Shown: piece after piece, positions 8,072-16,195 of the stretch | Layout: each line of letters begins with the position of its first letter | How positions within the stretch are numbered: position 1 is the stretch's first letter | NCBI RefSeq assembly: GCF_028435365.1 | Contig: NZ_JAGTJJ010000089.1 | Location: 1-35,496, forward strand | DNA: 35,496 bases | DNA from: Polyangium jinanense | GTDB lineage: Bacteria; Myxococcota; Polyangia; Polyangiales; Polyangiaceae | Direction of reading: 5' to 3' | The notes under the pieces: generated by a model | Seen by the model: the letters and a program-made list of their open reading frames with translations, nothing else | Told to the model about the DNA's origin: nothing | Databases searched by the model: none | Position numbers and translations under genes: made by a program

Positions 8072-9010
8072 TCAAGGCGTGTACGCCGGAACCTGGTTGA
8101 TCTGCACCACCTCGTCCGCCGGCGGGTCGTTGTACCAAAAAAACCGGTTGAGCTTCGTCGAGATGACGGCCGCGTTCTTGTTCGAGTTCGTGCCCCACGG
8201 ACAGCAGCGCTGGTCCTTCATGGGCACGATGTGGTGCACCTGTGCTTTCGCTGGAGGGTAGCCAGGCGGATCGTCGAGGACGTCCGGCTCGGTGCACGTC
8301 GTCGGCTTGCCGTTCTCATCATCACAAGGGAACTTGAAGCCCGCGAGATCAGAGTGAACCTTGCCGCCGTGCGCGTCGCGGTTCACCTGGAGGATCAGGT
8401 CGTGCTGGTCGACGAGCTTTCCGTTCTTGTCGAGGGTCTTCTTGTAGAAGTCTATCCCCGGTCCAACGACTTGCGGCTCGGGCAAATTCCGGTAGGGACC
8501 GTTCACCTCCGTCGGCATGCCGTTGACCTCGATGAGCGGCGTCTGCCGCGGCGCGGCCTGGTAGTTGATCGTGATCTTGTTCGCGACATCCGAGCCGATT
8601 TGCCGCGTGTAGTCACCGTTTCCGACGGGCTGGCACGTGTAACTATCGTCGTACGGCGCATTCCCCGACACCTCGCCGATCTTCACGGCATCGGCACACG
8701 CGTCCTCCCACTTCTGATAGAAGCAGTCGAACGTATTGGCCTCGGACATGTAGCAGGCCGTGCCGAACGCGGCGATGTACTTGGCGCGTAGCGCCACGTC
8801 CGTCTTCGGATTTCCCACGAGCGGGATGCGGTAACGCATGCACGGCTTTTCAATCGACGCCGGGCATCCGGGCGCCTTGTCGGGTGGCGTAACGCCCGAA
8901 CCGAGAGGCCCCGGCTCGTTCGATCCGCACGCCCCCGTCATCCCTGCCCCAACGAAGCCCGACACCAGCACGCCCAGCATTGCCGAGCGGCGTCTCGTCA
9001 TTGCTTGCAT
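8072..9010 (-). CDS. Lipoprotein with C-terminal HNH nuclease-like segment
   Basis: A 312-residue exported lipoprotein (or 309 from ATG 9001). The signal peptide ends in lipobox T-G-A-C (Cys28). The middle has several cysteines (ASIEKPCMRYR, FGTACYMSEA, DCFYQKWEDACADAV). The C-terminal part holds VHHIVPMKDQRCCPWG (residues 258-273) followed by N-S-N-K-N-A-A-V-I-S and LNRFFW. A His-His-Ile-Val-Pro motif followed 10-20 residues later by an Asn is the pattern of HNH/ENDO-VII-type toxin nucleases; the third metal residue is not obvious, so catalysis is unproven. Layout resembles SitA-type lipoprotein toxins of myxobacteria, which have a lipobox, a variable C-terminal toxin and a downstream immunity gene. 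Confidence 0.85.
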   Translation of the reverse strand: MQAMTRRRSAMLGVLVSGFVGAGMTGACGSNEPGPLGSGVTPPDKAPGCPASIEKPCMRYRIPLVGNPKTDVALRAKYIAAFGTACYMSEANTFDCFYQKWEDACADAVKIGEVSGNAPYDDSYTCQPVGNGDYTRQIGSDVANKITINYQAAPRQTPLIEVNGMPTEVNGPYRNLPEPQVVGPGIDFYKKTLDKNGKLVDQHDLILQVNRDAHGGKVHSDLAGFKFPCDDENGKPTTCTEPDVLDDPPGYPPAKAQVHHIVPMKDQRCCPWGTNSNKNAAVISTKLNRFFWYNDPPADEVVQINQVPAYTP

Positions 9011-9089
9011 GGCATACCGAATCGCACGGTTGACCAGCTGGCGGCAAGGGAGAGCGAACCAGGGGGCTCACCATGCGCCCGGGAACCGA

Positions 9090-9200
9090 GCCGCTTCCGC
9101 TTTTGCTACCGCTTCCGCTTCCGCTTCCGCTTCCGCTTCCGCTTCCGCTCCCGCTTCCGCTGCCGCTCCCGCTTCCGCTTCCGCTCCTGCTCCCGCTCCG
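9090..9200. repeat. Hexanucleotide tract in divergent promoter region
   Basis: About 18 CCGCTT/CCGCTC units lie between the divergent lipoprotein gene (start 9010) and the regulator gene (start about 9288). Length changes here would alter promoter spacing for both genes. The frame of the regulator stays open through the tract, but the codons (Ala-Ser repeats) look like repeat, not protein. Confidence 0.9.
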
Positions 9201-9287
9201 GGTGCGACCTGCGAGGTCAAAATCGTCCCAAGCGTGAGCGCAGAGCTTGCTTCGTACCGGAGATTACGTAACTTCGCGCTGTTCTTC

Positions 9288-10343
9288 ATGACCAGCGATG
9301 CCGCTTCGTCGGGGCCTAGCCCATACACGCTCGTGGAAACGTGCCATCTCGACGAGGCGCGCGACATCTTCCTCCGCACGTACGGTGAGTCGCAGCTCGA
9401 TACGGCGGACGCCAAGCGGTTCGAGTGGCGGGCCAGCCTTGCCAGCACGGGCCCCGTCGCCTTCCTCAGCACGGGGAGCAGCGGTGCGCCCATCATGCGC
9501 GTCACGCCCGCGGGCTACAACGTGGTTTTGCTCATCGAGGGAAGCGGACACGCGACTTCGCACAAGGCCGCAGCCGACATCACGCCGGAAGGCAGCGCGA
9601 TCGTGTTCACGCCAGGACGCCCCTTCGTCTGGAGGGTTTCGGAAGGTGTCCGCGCGTTTACCGTGCGCATCGACCCCGCCTACCTGCAGGCCGAGCTGGA
9701 GGCGCTCACGGGCCGGACCGTGCACGGGCCGCCGCAGTTCGCGCTCTTCATGGACACCCAAGCCGGCTACGGCGAGTCCTTCCGGCAACTGTGCCTCTTC
9801 CTGGCACGAGAGATCGAAAAGAGATCCGCGATGTTCCAGGAGCCGCGGCTCATAGCCCCTCTCGGCGAGACCGTCGTGCGCGCGCTCCTCCTGGGCCAGG
9901 CGCACGACTACGCCCATCTGCTCCAGACGCGCGCGCCGAGCGCCGGCATAGGTGCAGTCCGCAAGGTCGAGGAATACGTCGAGGCCGCCGGGCCGCGCCC
10001 GGTGTCCATGCGCGAGCTCAGCGTGGTCACCGGCGCGAGCGGGCGCTCGATAGACAAGGCCTTCCGCGCCCATCGTGGATCCACGCTGGCCGCCGCGCTC
10101 GCGAGATCACCGCCGCCGAGCGCAAACGAGGAAGGCGCGGTGGGCGCGCGCATCTCCCTGCTCACGCCGCGCGAGCGCGATGTGTGCGCGCTCGTGGCGC
10201 GGGGGCTGCTCAACAAGCAGGTCGCGGCCGAGCTGGGCATCTCCGAGGGCATCGTGGAGAGGCACCGGGGCCGGGCGATGAAGAAGCTGGAAATAGGCGG
10301 CGCCGCCGAGCTGGGGAGGCTATGGGCGGCGCTCGACGGATGA
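9288..10343 (+). CDS. AraC-type sensor fused to LuxR-type HTH regulator
   Basis: A 351-residue predicted DNA-binding regulator. The N-terminal 200 residues match the sensor domain of AraC-binding-2 type AraC proteins (CHLDEARDIFLRTYG, FTPGRPFVWRVSEG). Residues about 241-268 (SMRELSVVTGASGRSIDKAF, RAHRGST) are the first helix-turn-helix of an AraC domain. Where the second AraC helix-turn-helix should follow, a linker leads to a complete LuxR/GerE domain at 292-351 (LTPRERDVCALVARG, NKQVAAELGISEGIVERH). No receiver domain is present. ATG 9288 is chosen because family members start just before the C-H-L-D-E-A motif; GTG 9234 is an alternative. It diverges from the lipoprotein/partner unit and may control it (inference). 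Confidence 0.85.
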   Translation: MTSDAASSGPSPYTLVETCHLDEARDIFLRTYGESQLDTADAKRFEWRASLASTGPVAFLSTGSSGAPIMRVTPAGYNVVLLIEGSGHATSHKAAADITPEGSAIVFTPGRPFVWRVSEGVRAFTVRIDPAYLQAELEALTGRTVHGPPQFALFMDTQAGYGESFRQLCLFLAREIEKRSAMFQEPRLIAPLGETVVRALLLGQAHDYAHLLQTRAPSAGIGAVRKVEEYVEAAGPRPVSMRELSVVTGASGRSIDKAFRAHRGSTLAAALARSPPPSANEEGAVGARISLLTPRERDVCALVARGLLNKQVAAELGISEGIVERHRGRAMKKLEIGGAAELGRLWAALDG

Positions 10344-10425
10344 GGCGGGAGAGGGCGGGGACTGCGGCGCGGGCGAGCCCGGCGGGAAGGGGGACCTCGG
10401 CGCGACGGAGTGGACGAGGCTCAGC

Positions 10426-12432
10426 TCACGGGATGCAGACGCCGGCGGAGGCGGCGGCGCAGATCGAGGAGACCTCCGCGTCGCTGAGCTGCGTGGGGTA
10501 GAAGGCCGCCTCGTCGATGAGGCCGCGGAAGTTGCGGCCCCCCACGGTGTCCTCGCTGCCGATGGTGACCGGAAGCGCCGAGGACAGGTTGATCGTGCCG
10601 GCGTAGAAGCTCGAGGTCTGCCCGACGAGCGCGCAGTCGACGTAGAGCTTCACCACGTTGGCGTGTCGCGAGACCGTGATGTGGTACCAGGTGTGGAGCG
10701 AGAGCGACACCGGAGCCGAGAAGCCCGTGTTCACGCCCGCGCCGTTGTTGACCGCGAAGCCGAGCTGCCCGTCGCTGAGGCTCACGGCGTAGCCGGTGCC
10801 GCCGGTGCCCCGGTTCCTGGAGAAGAGGACCTGGTAGCCGGTGGCGTCGTTGATGTTGATCCACATGTCCACCGTCAGGTCGTTGAGGCTCGCGAACGGC
10901 GTCGCCGTCGTCGCGATCGCCATGTCGCCGTTCTGGGTGTCGAACGCCTGCCCGACCTTGCCGGCGGCGAAGGCGACCCCGGTGCGCAGCGTCCCGTTGT
11001 AGCCGTTGCCCGAGCTGTCCGCGGCGTCGTTCTCGCCCTTCCAGAAGCCGGTCGCCGTCGGCAGCCCGCTCACGCAGCCCACCAGGTTCTGGCAAACGGA
11101 GCCCTGGTAGCCGTCGGCGCACTCGCAGGTGTAGCTGTCGACGCCGTCGACGCAGGTGCCGCCGTTCAGGCAGGGGCTCCCGGCGCAGTCGTCGATGTTG
11201 GTCTCGCAGTTCGCCCCCGTGAAACCGGTGGCGCAGGTGCAGGTGTAGCCGTTCACGCCGTCGGCGCAGGTGCCACCGTTCTGACAGGGCGCGGAGGCGC
11301 ACTCGTCGATGTTGATCTCGCAGTTCGTCCCCGTGAAGCCGGCGGCGCAGGTGCAGGTGTAGCTATTCACGCCGTCGACGCAGGTGCCGCCGTTCTGACA
11401 GGGCGCGGAGGCGCACTCGTCGATGTTGATCTCGCAGTGCGTCCCCGTGAAGCCGGCGGCGCAGGTGCAGGTGTAGCTATTCACGCCGTCGACGCAGGTG
11501 CCGCCGTTCTGACAGGGCGCGGCGGTGCAGTCGTCGATGTTGATCTCGCAGTTCGCCCCCGTGAAGCCCGCGGGGCAGCCGCAGGTGTAGCTGCTCGGGG
11601 TCTGGGAGCAGATTTTGCCGGTCGTGCAGAGGTCGTTCTCCGGAACGCAGTGGCACTTGCCGGCCGCGCCGACAGCATAGATGCCGGCGATCTGCGCGGC
11701 CGTGAGGTCGGCCCCCCAGACGGCCGGCTCGTCGATGAGGCCCGTGAAGTAGCGGAGCAAGACCGTGTCCTCGCTACCGATGGTCAGCGGTAAAGCGCTG
11801 TCGATCAATGCGCTGGAGAAGGCGCTCGTGGAGGTCGCGTCGAGGACGCCGTTGATGTAGAGCTTCACCACGTTGCCGTTGCGGGTGGCAGCCACGTGCG
11901 TCCACGTGTTGGCGGACAGCGTGGCGTTGCTTGCGAGCGCGAAGTTGCTGCCGTTGTTCATCCCGAACACCAGCTTGCCGCCGCCGATGAGCAAGTTGTA
12001 CCCGGTCCCGAGGAGCCCGCGGTTCTTGCCGATGATGGCCTGGGTCAGGAGGACGTTGGAGGGGTTAATCCAGGCTTCGAGCGTCATCGCCGTGGGGAAG
12101 GTCAGCGCGGGGGAGTCGGCGACGCGGATGTCGGTGAGGCCGTTGAAGGCGAAGGCCTGGCCTACCTTGCCGGAGGCGAAGGTGACCCCGAGGCCCAGCG
12201 TCCCGTTGTGCGCACCATACACGTCGTCAGCGTTGCCGGCGCCCGCCCAGAAAGCCGTGGGCCGGGGGTGGTCCCCGTAGCAGGCCTGGTCGGTCTCGAG
12301 GGATTGCGCGGCCTCGCCGAGGGGGTCGTCGGTGCTGCCGTCCATCGTGTCCGGCGTACTCATGCAGCCGCCGGCGAGCAGCGCGACGGGCATGGCGAGG
12401 CCGAGCGTCGCGAAGAAACGGATGTGTCTCAT
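10426..12432 (-). CDS. LamG-EGF5-LamG surface lipoprotein
   Basis: A 668-residue surface lipoprotein. ATG 12432 follows AAGGAA at a spacing of 8; the signal peptide ends L-A-G-G-C (Cys23). Domains in order: a concanavalin/LamG-like jelly roll (ASGKVGQAFAFNGLTDIRV to TIGSEDTVLLRYFTGLIDE), five EGF-like modules, of which four are Notch-type with calcium-binding consensus (I-D-E-C, C-Q-N-G-G-T-C, S-Y-T-C-T-C), and a second LamG-like domain (GKVGQAFDTQ to TIGSEDTVGGRNFRGLIDEA). The two LamG domains are clearly duplicates. The gene converges with the regulator gene, 82 bases apart. A role in adhesion or prey/substrate binding is inferred. Confidence 0.93.
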   Translation of the reverse strand: MRHIRFFATLGLAMPVALLAGGCMSTPDTMDGSTDDPLGEAAQSLETDQACYGDHPRPTAFWAGAGNADDVYGAHNGTLGLGVTFASGKVGQAFAFNGLTDIRVADSPALTFPTAMTLEAWINPSNVLLTQAIIGKNRGLLGTGYNLLIGGGKLVFGMNNGSNFALASNATLSANTWTHVAATRNGNVVKLYINGVLDATSTSAFSSALIDSALPLTIGSEDTVLLRYFTGLIDEPAVWGADLTAAQIAGIYAVGAAGKCHCVPENDLCTTGKICSQTPSSYTCGCPAGFTGANCEINIDDCTAAPCQNGGTCVDGVNSYTCTCAAGFTGTHCEINIDECASAPCQNGGTCVDGVNSYTCTCAAGFTGTNCEINIDECASAPCQNGGTCADGVNGYTCTCATGFTGANCETNIDDCAGSPCLNGGTCVDGVDSYTCECADGYQGSVCQNLVGCVSGLPTATGFWKGENDAADSSGNGYNGTLRTGVAFAAGKVGQAFDTQNGDMAIATTATPFASLNDLTVDMWININDATGYQVLFSRNRGTGGTGYAVSLSDGQLGFAVNNGAGVNTGFSAPVSLSLHTWYHITVSRHANVVKLYVDCALVGQTSSFYAGTINLSSALPVTIGSEDTVGGRNFRGLIDEAAFYPTQLSDAEVSSICAAASAGVCIP
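11167..11622 (-). repeat. 114-bp internal repeats encoding EGF modules
   Basis: Four 114-bp (38-codon) units start at 11167, 11281, 11395 and 11509. The units at 11281 and 11395 are nearly identical at the DNA level, which indicates recent duplication or gene conversion within the gene. Confidence 0.9.
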
Positions 12433-12600
12433 GCGGGTTTCCTTCTCGGCCGGGGAGAGCGTGGCGAAGTGGAGCGCCATGCGGGGCGGCCCGAGCGAGT
12501 GGAAAGTAACGGAGAGGAACATTCTGTGGAGGGGTGGGTTTCCACCCCTTGCAAGGCGAGCCAAAGTGTGATGGGGCGGAGCATTGCGCGCATTTTGGCG

Positions 12601-12690
12601 GATCCGATTACGGGTGCATTGGACATCCGGGACTCGACCTGCCCCCCCTTCCTCAAAAGCGGTGCACAATCAGGTCTCGCTTACCCCGCC
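12601..12690 (+). repeat. Left flank of composite hexamer element, no tract
   Basis: The sequence CGACCTGCCCCCCTTCCTCA, then AAAGCGGTGCACAATCAGG, matches the inverse of 25935-25975 and 32790-32835. The expected hexamer run is missing: only CGCTTACCCCGCC follows. It looks like a copy before expansion or after loss of the tract. Confidence 0.75.
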
Positions 12691-13072
12691 GTGACCCCCG
12701 CCGCGCTTTGGGCTCACCTCCTTCGTCTCGTCCTCGAAACCCGCGAGGCTCGCGACGAGCGCGTGCTTTCCGGCAAGTGTGCGAGCGCGATGCAATGTCG
12801 AAATGTTGGGCTCACACCGATGCCGAACGCACATGTGTATCTGTCGTGCAAGAAAATTCGATGATACCGTGCGGTTCTTGCGGAAGGCGCCGGAGCGGGA
12901 GCGTCCTCTTGCGGGTGAGGACACGCGGGCCACGTGTACCCATTCGAAAATGGCGGGTTCTTCGCCCTGAGCCCTGGCGCGTTACGGGTTCTAGCGCCCT
13001 CCGCGTGGAAGAAGAGCGAGCCCGCTCGACAACGTCCGTCGTTCCTCGACATGGGGGCGGCATTGCGCCGAC
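12691..13072. other. Intergenic stretch before kinase gene
   Basis: No gene recognised. It should hold the kinase promoter; none could be assigned. Short open frames on both strands show no domain or start signal. Confidence 0.5.
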
Positions 13073-13846
13073 ATGCCCCCCTCCTTTACTCTCGCCGATG
13101 CCTTGATCGGAGGCATCTTCGACGGACGCTACCGGATCATCCGCTTGCTCGGCCAAGGGGGGATGGGGGCGGTTTACGAAGCCGAGCAGCTCGAGACGGG
13201 CGAGCACGTCGCGCTGAAGTGCATCGATGGAGGCCTGCTGCTCCGGAGCAGCAGCGGCGTCGGCCGCTTCCAGCGCGAAGCGAAGGCGATGGGCTCGATC
13301 GACACCGATCACATCGTTCGGGTCCTCGATTCAGGGACCGATCCAAAGACCCAGGCGCCGTACATGGTGATGGAGCTCCTGGAAGGCGAAGACCTCCAGC
13401 AGCTGCTCGACCGGGTCGGCAAGCTGGAGGTCGACGCTGCCCTCCGCATCACCGCGCAGGTCTGCCTCGGCCTCCAGAAGGCTCACGAGGCCCGCGTCGT
13501 GCACCGGGACATCAAGCCCGCCAACATCTTCCTCGCCCGCCGCGCGGACGGCGAGATCGTCGTCAAGATCCTCGATTTCGGCATCGCCAAGATCAAGCCG
13601 GAGCCAAGCCAGGGCGGCCCGACCACGGGCCTTACCCGCACCGGAAGCCTCGTCGGCTCGCCGCTTTACATGTCCCCCGAGCAGGCGCGGGGCCTCAGCA
13701 GCATCGACTTTCATACCGACCTGTGGTCGCTCGGCATGGTGCTCTACCGCGCCCTCTCGGCGGCTACAACATTGACAATGGTGATCTCGCGAGCGCGGAG
13801 CTGTACGACCCGGCGACCAAGAGTTGGCTCCCAGCCGCCAATATGA
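13073..13846 (+). CDS. Ser/Thr protein kinase, truncated at subdomain IX
   Basis: A 257-residue frame of which the first about 228 residues are a eukaryote-like (PknB-type) Ser/Thr kinase: Gly loop GQGGMGAVYEAEQ (28-39), catalytic Lys49 in VALKC, HRDIKPANIF (144-153), DFGIAK (168-173), SPLYMSPEQ in the activation segment and DLWSLGMVLYRAL (subdomain IX). At about base 13757 the sequence switches to Kelch-gene DNA in another frame, adding 29 junk residues. Subdomains X-XI and any sensor or membrane part are lost, so activity is doubtful. The break is either a deletion junction or an assembly chimera. Confidence 0.85.
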   Translation: MPPSFTLADALIGGIFDGRYRIIRLLGQGGMGAVYEAEQLETGEHVALKCIDGGLLLRSSSGVGRFQREAKAMGSIDTDHIVRVLDSGTDPKTQAPYMVMELLEGEDLQQLLDRVGKLEVDAALRITAQVCLGLQKAHEARVVHRDIKPANIFLARRADGEIVVKILDFGIAKIKPEPSQGGPTTGLTRTGSLVGSPLYMSPEQARGLSSIDFHTDLWSLGMVLYRALSAATTLTMVISRARSCTTRRPRVGSQPPI

Positions 13847-16038
13847 GCACCGCCCGCCAGGATCACATCGCGGCGCTGCTGCCGAGCGGGCAGGTGCTCG
13901 TCGCTGGCGGCTACAACATTGACAATGGTAATCTCGCGAGCGCGGAGCTGTACGACCCGGCGACCAAGAGCTTTCTCCCGGCCATCGCGATGAGCACCAC
14001 CCGCTGGAATCACGCCGCGACGCTGCTGCCGAGCGGGCAAGTGCTGGTCGCGGGCGGCGTCCTCAACGCTGTTTCTCTCGCGAGCGCAGAGCTGTACGAC
14101 CCGGCTGGCCGTTGGGCAGCCGCGGATTCGATGCGCGCCGGCCGTGTCCACGCGACCGCGACGCGGATGTCCAACCACCACGTGCTGGTTGCCGGAGGCA
14201 CCAGCGCGGCAGGCTACGAGGCCAGCGCGGAGCTGTACGACCCGGCCATGGGGAGCTTCACGTCGACCTGCGCGAACGACGACGCGCCCCCGACCTGCGC
14301 GATGAGCACCGCCCGCGCCTCTCACACCGCGACGTTGCTGCTCGACGATCAGGTGCTGGTCGCCGGGGGCATCAGCAAAACCGGCTACGAGACGAGCGTG
14401 GAGCGGTATGATCCGGCGACCAAAACCTGGACGCCCGCCACCGCGATGCATGGCGACCGCGCCTATCACGTCGCGGTCGAGCTCGATACGGGGCGGGTGC
14501 TGGTCGCCGGGGGTTGGGGGACGACGGGTATTCGTCAGGACGCAGAGCTGTACGACCCGACCACGAACACATGGGCGCTCATCGACAGCATGAACGAGGC
14601 CCGGTGGCAGGTCACCGCGACGCTCTTGTCGAACGGCCAGGTGCTCGTCGCCGGGGGCAATGGGACCCGTGGCCCTCGCAGCGACGCGGAGCTGTACGAC
14701 CCGCAGAACAGCACCTGGACGCTCGTCCCAGCCGCGATGAGCTCCCCCCGCACCGGCCATACGGCCACCCTTCTGCCGAACGGTCGGGTCCTCCTCGCCG
14801 GCGGCGCGGGCCAAAACGGCGCGCTCGCCTCGGCGGATCTCTTCGACCCGGCATCCAAGATCTTCACGCCTGTGGCGCCGATGCTCGACGCCCGGATGGG
14901 CCATGTCGCCACGTTGCTGCCGGACGGTCGGGTGCTCGTTGCCGGCGGCGCCGATACCGGCGGTCCCTTGGCGGGTGCGGAGGTCTACGATCCGGCCAAG
15001 AATGCCTGGCAACAGGTCCGCTCGTTGATCACGCCCCGGAGCGAGCCCGTGGGGGCAGCGCTCCAGGATGGGCGTGTGCTCTTGGTCGGCGGCCTCGGCG
15101 AAGGCTTCATTCCCCTGGCCACCGCCGAGCGCTATGAGCTCTTTTCCAATGGCACGCTGTGCGGCCGGCCGACCGACTGCCAGAGCGGCTTCTGCGTCGA
15201 CGGCGTCTGCTGCAACACGGCCTGCGCCGCCGGCCCCTGCGACGTCTGCTCGGTCAGCACCGAGATCACCCCCCTGGGCGGCCAGACGGCGGGCACCTGT
15301 ACGCTGCTAACGGGCCCCACCTGCGATGACGGAGATCTCTGCACCCAGACGGACGTCTGCCAGAGCGGCGTCTGTACGGGCCAAGACCCGATCCTGTGCG
15401 CAATGCCTGACGCGTGCCACAAGCAGGACGCGTGCAACCCCAAGACCGGGGTATGCCCGCTGCCGGTGAATACGGACGACAATACCCCGTGCGACGACGG
15501 CAATGACTGCACCACGGAGGACCGCTGCCAGGCGGGCGGCTGCACCGGCACCAAGGACGTCCGCTGCGCTTGCCCCGAGTGCGTGCCTTACGTCTGCTTC
15601 GGTCTCTCGCGGTCCTGCAAGACGAGCTGCGATTCGGTCAACGACTGCGCGTCCGGGTATGTCTGCGACCCGACGCACCATTGCGTACCCCCGCCGCCCG
15701 ACATGCACACCGTGGACAACAGCGGCTGCGCCCTCGCCCCTCCCGGCGCACCGGCCCACTCGCCCTGGAAGCCCTGGGCGCTTTCGCTGCTCGCCCTCGG
15801 CGCACTCGGCGCCCGGCGCCTCGCATCGGTCTCATCACGAGGCGTCGCGCCGGGGCGCTGCCCCGGGCCCCGCGGGGGCTATCCGCCCCTCGACCCGGAC
15901 CAGGGCAAGCCCTGGACTCGGGGTGGAAGAACTGCGCGATGCGCAGTTCTTCCAACAGGCCGGTGCAAGACCAGGAAGGTGCGTTGCCCGCTGGCGACGG
16001 GCACGTTGCCTGTTGAATCGTCAGCGCCGCGGTCTTGA
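13843..16038 (+). CDS. Kelch-repeat surface protein, 5'-truncated
   Basis: Kelch coding similarity starts at 13759 with GGYNIDNGDLASAELYDPA, directly at the kinase junction; no signal peptide remains. ATG 13843 is only the first in-frame start. About nine 49-residue Kelch units follow (each with VLVAGG and AELYDPA), enough for one or more beta-propellers, then Cys-rich modules (CDDGDLCTQTDVCQSGVC; CDDGNDCTTEDRCQAGGC) and a MYXO-CTERM-like end: S-G-C, then a hydrophobic helix PWALSLLALGALGARR. The last about 65 codons read into a palindromic repeat (15838-16033). The normal product would be an exported, C-terminally anchored protein; this copy is probably a pseudogene or half of a chimera. Confidence 0.8.
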   Translation: MSTARQDHIAALLPSGQVLVAGGYNIDNGNLASAELYDPATKSFLPAIAMSTTRWNHAATLLPSGQVLVAGGVLNAVSLASAELYDPAGRWAAADSMRAGRVHATATRMSNHHVLVAGGTSAAGYEASAELYDPAMGSFTSTCANDDAPPTCAMSTARASHTATLLLDDQVLVAGGISKTGYETSVERYDPATKTWTPATAMHGDRAYHVAVELDTGRVLVAGGWGTTGIRQDAELYDPTTNTWALIDSMNEARWQVTATLLSNGQVLVAGGNGTRGPRSDAELYDPQNSTWTLVPAAMSSPRTGHTATLLPNGRVLLAGGAGQNGALASADLFDPASKIFTPVAPMLDARMGHVATLLPDGRVLVAGGADTGGPLAGAEVYDPAKNAWQQVRSLITPRSEPVGAALQDGRVLLVGGLGEGFIPLATAERYELFSNGTLCGRPTDCQSGFCVDGVCCNTACAAGPCDVCSVSTEITPLGGQTAGTCTLLTGPTCDDGDLCTQTDVCQSGVCTGQDPILCAMPDACHKQDACNPKTGVCPLPVNTDDNTPCDDGNDCTTEDRCQAGGCTGTKDVRCACPECVPYVCFGLSRSCKTSCDSVNDCASGYVCDPTHHCVPPPPDMHTVDNSGCALAPPGAPAHSPWKPWALSLLALGALGARRLASVSSRGVAPGRCPGPRGGYPPLDPDQGKPWTRGGRTARCAVLPTGRCKTRKVRCPLATGTLPVESSAPRS
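15838..16033 (-). repeat. Multi-hairpin palindromic element, copy 2
   Basis: Inverted relative to copy 1 and matching it over nearly 200 bases. It has the hairpin GGAAGAACTGCGC/GCGCAGTTCTTCC at 15925-15953, CCAGGGCAAGCCCTGG at about 15900-15915, a GGGGGC/GCCCC stem near 15880 and CGGGGCGCTGCCCCG near 15853. It supplies the apparent C-terminal codons of the Kelch gene. Confidence 0.85.
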
Positions 16039-16073
16039 TGGGCGGGTCGTCGCTGGTCTTGACCTGGCCTGTT

Positions 16074-16188
16074 CGATGAACTGCGCACCGCGCAGTTCAT
16101 CGTCCTGGGTCCAGCCCCTGGCTGGTCCGGGTGCAGGGGCGGACAGCCCCTGCTGGGGCCTGGGGCAACGCCCCAGCGCAGCGGCGTC
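16074..16188 (+). repeat. Multi-hairpin palindromic element, copy 3
   Basis: Hairpin CGATGAACTGCGC, loop ACC, complement (16074-16102), then CCAGCCCCTGGCTGG, GGGGCGGACAGCCCC and CTGGGGCAACGCCCCAG. Nearly identical to copy 4. It differs from copies 1-2 by paired changes that keep the first stem intact. Confidence 0.9.
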
Positions 16189-16195
16189 GACCCGA

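Noticed and set aside
12934..13758. Extension of the Kelch frame upstream through the kinase
   Set aside because: The frame is open only by chance; kinase motifs are clear in the other frame.
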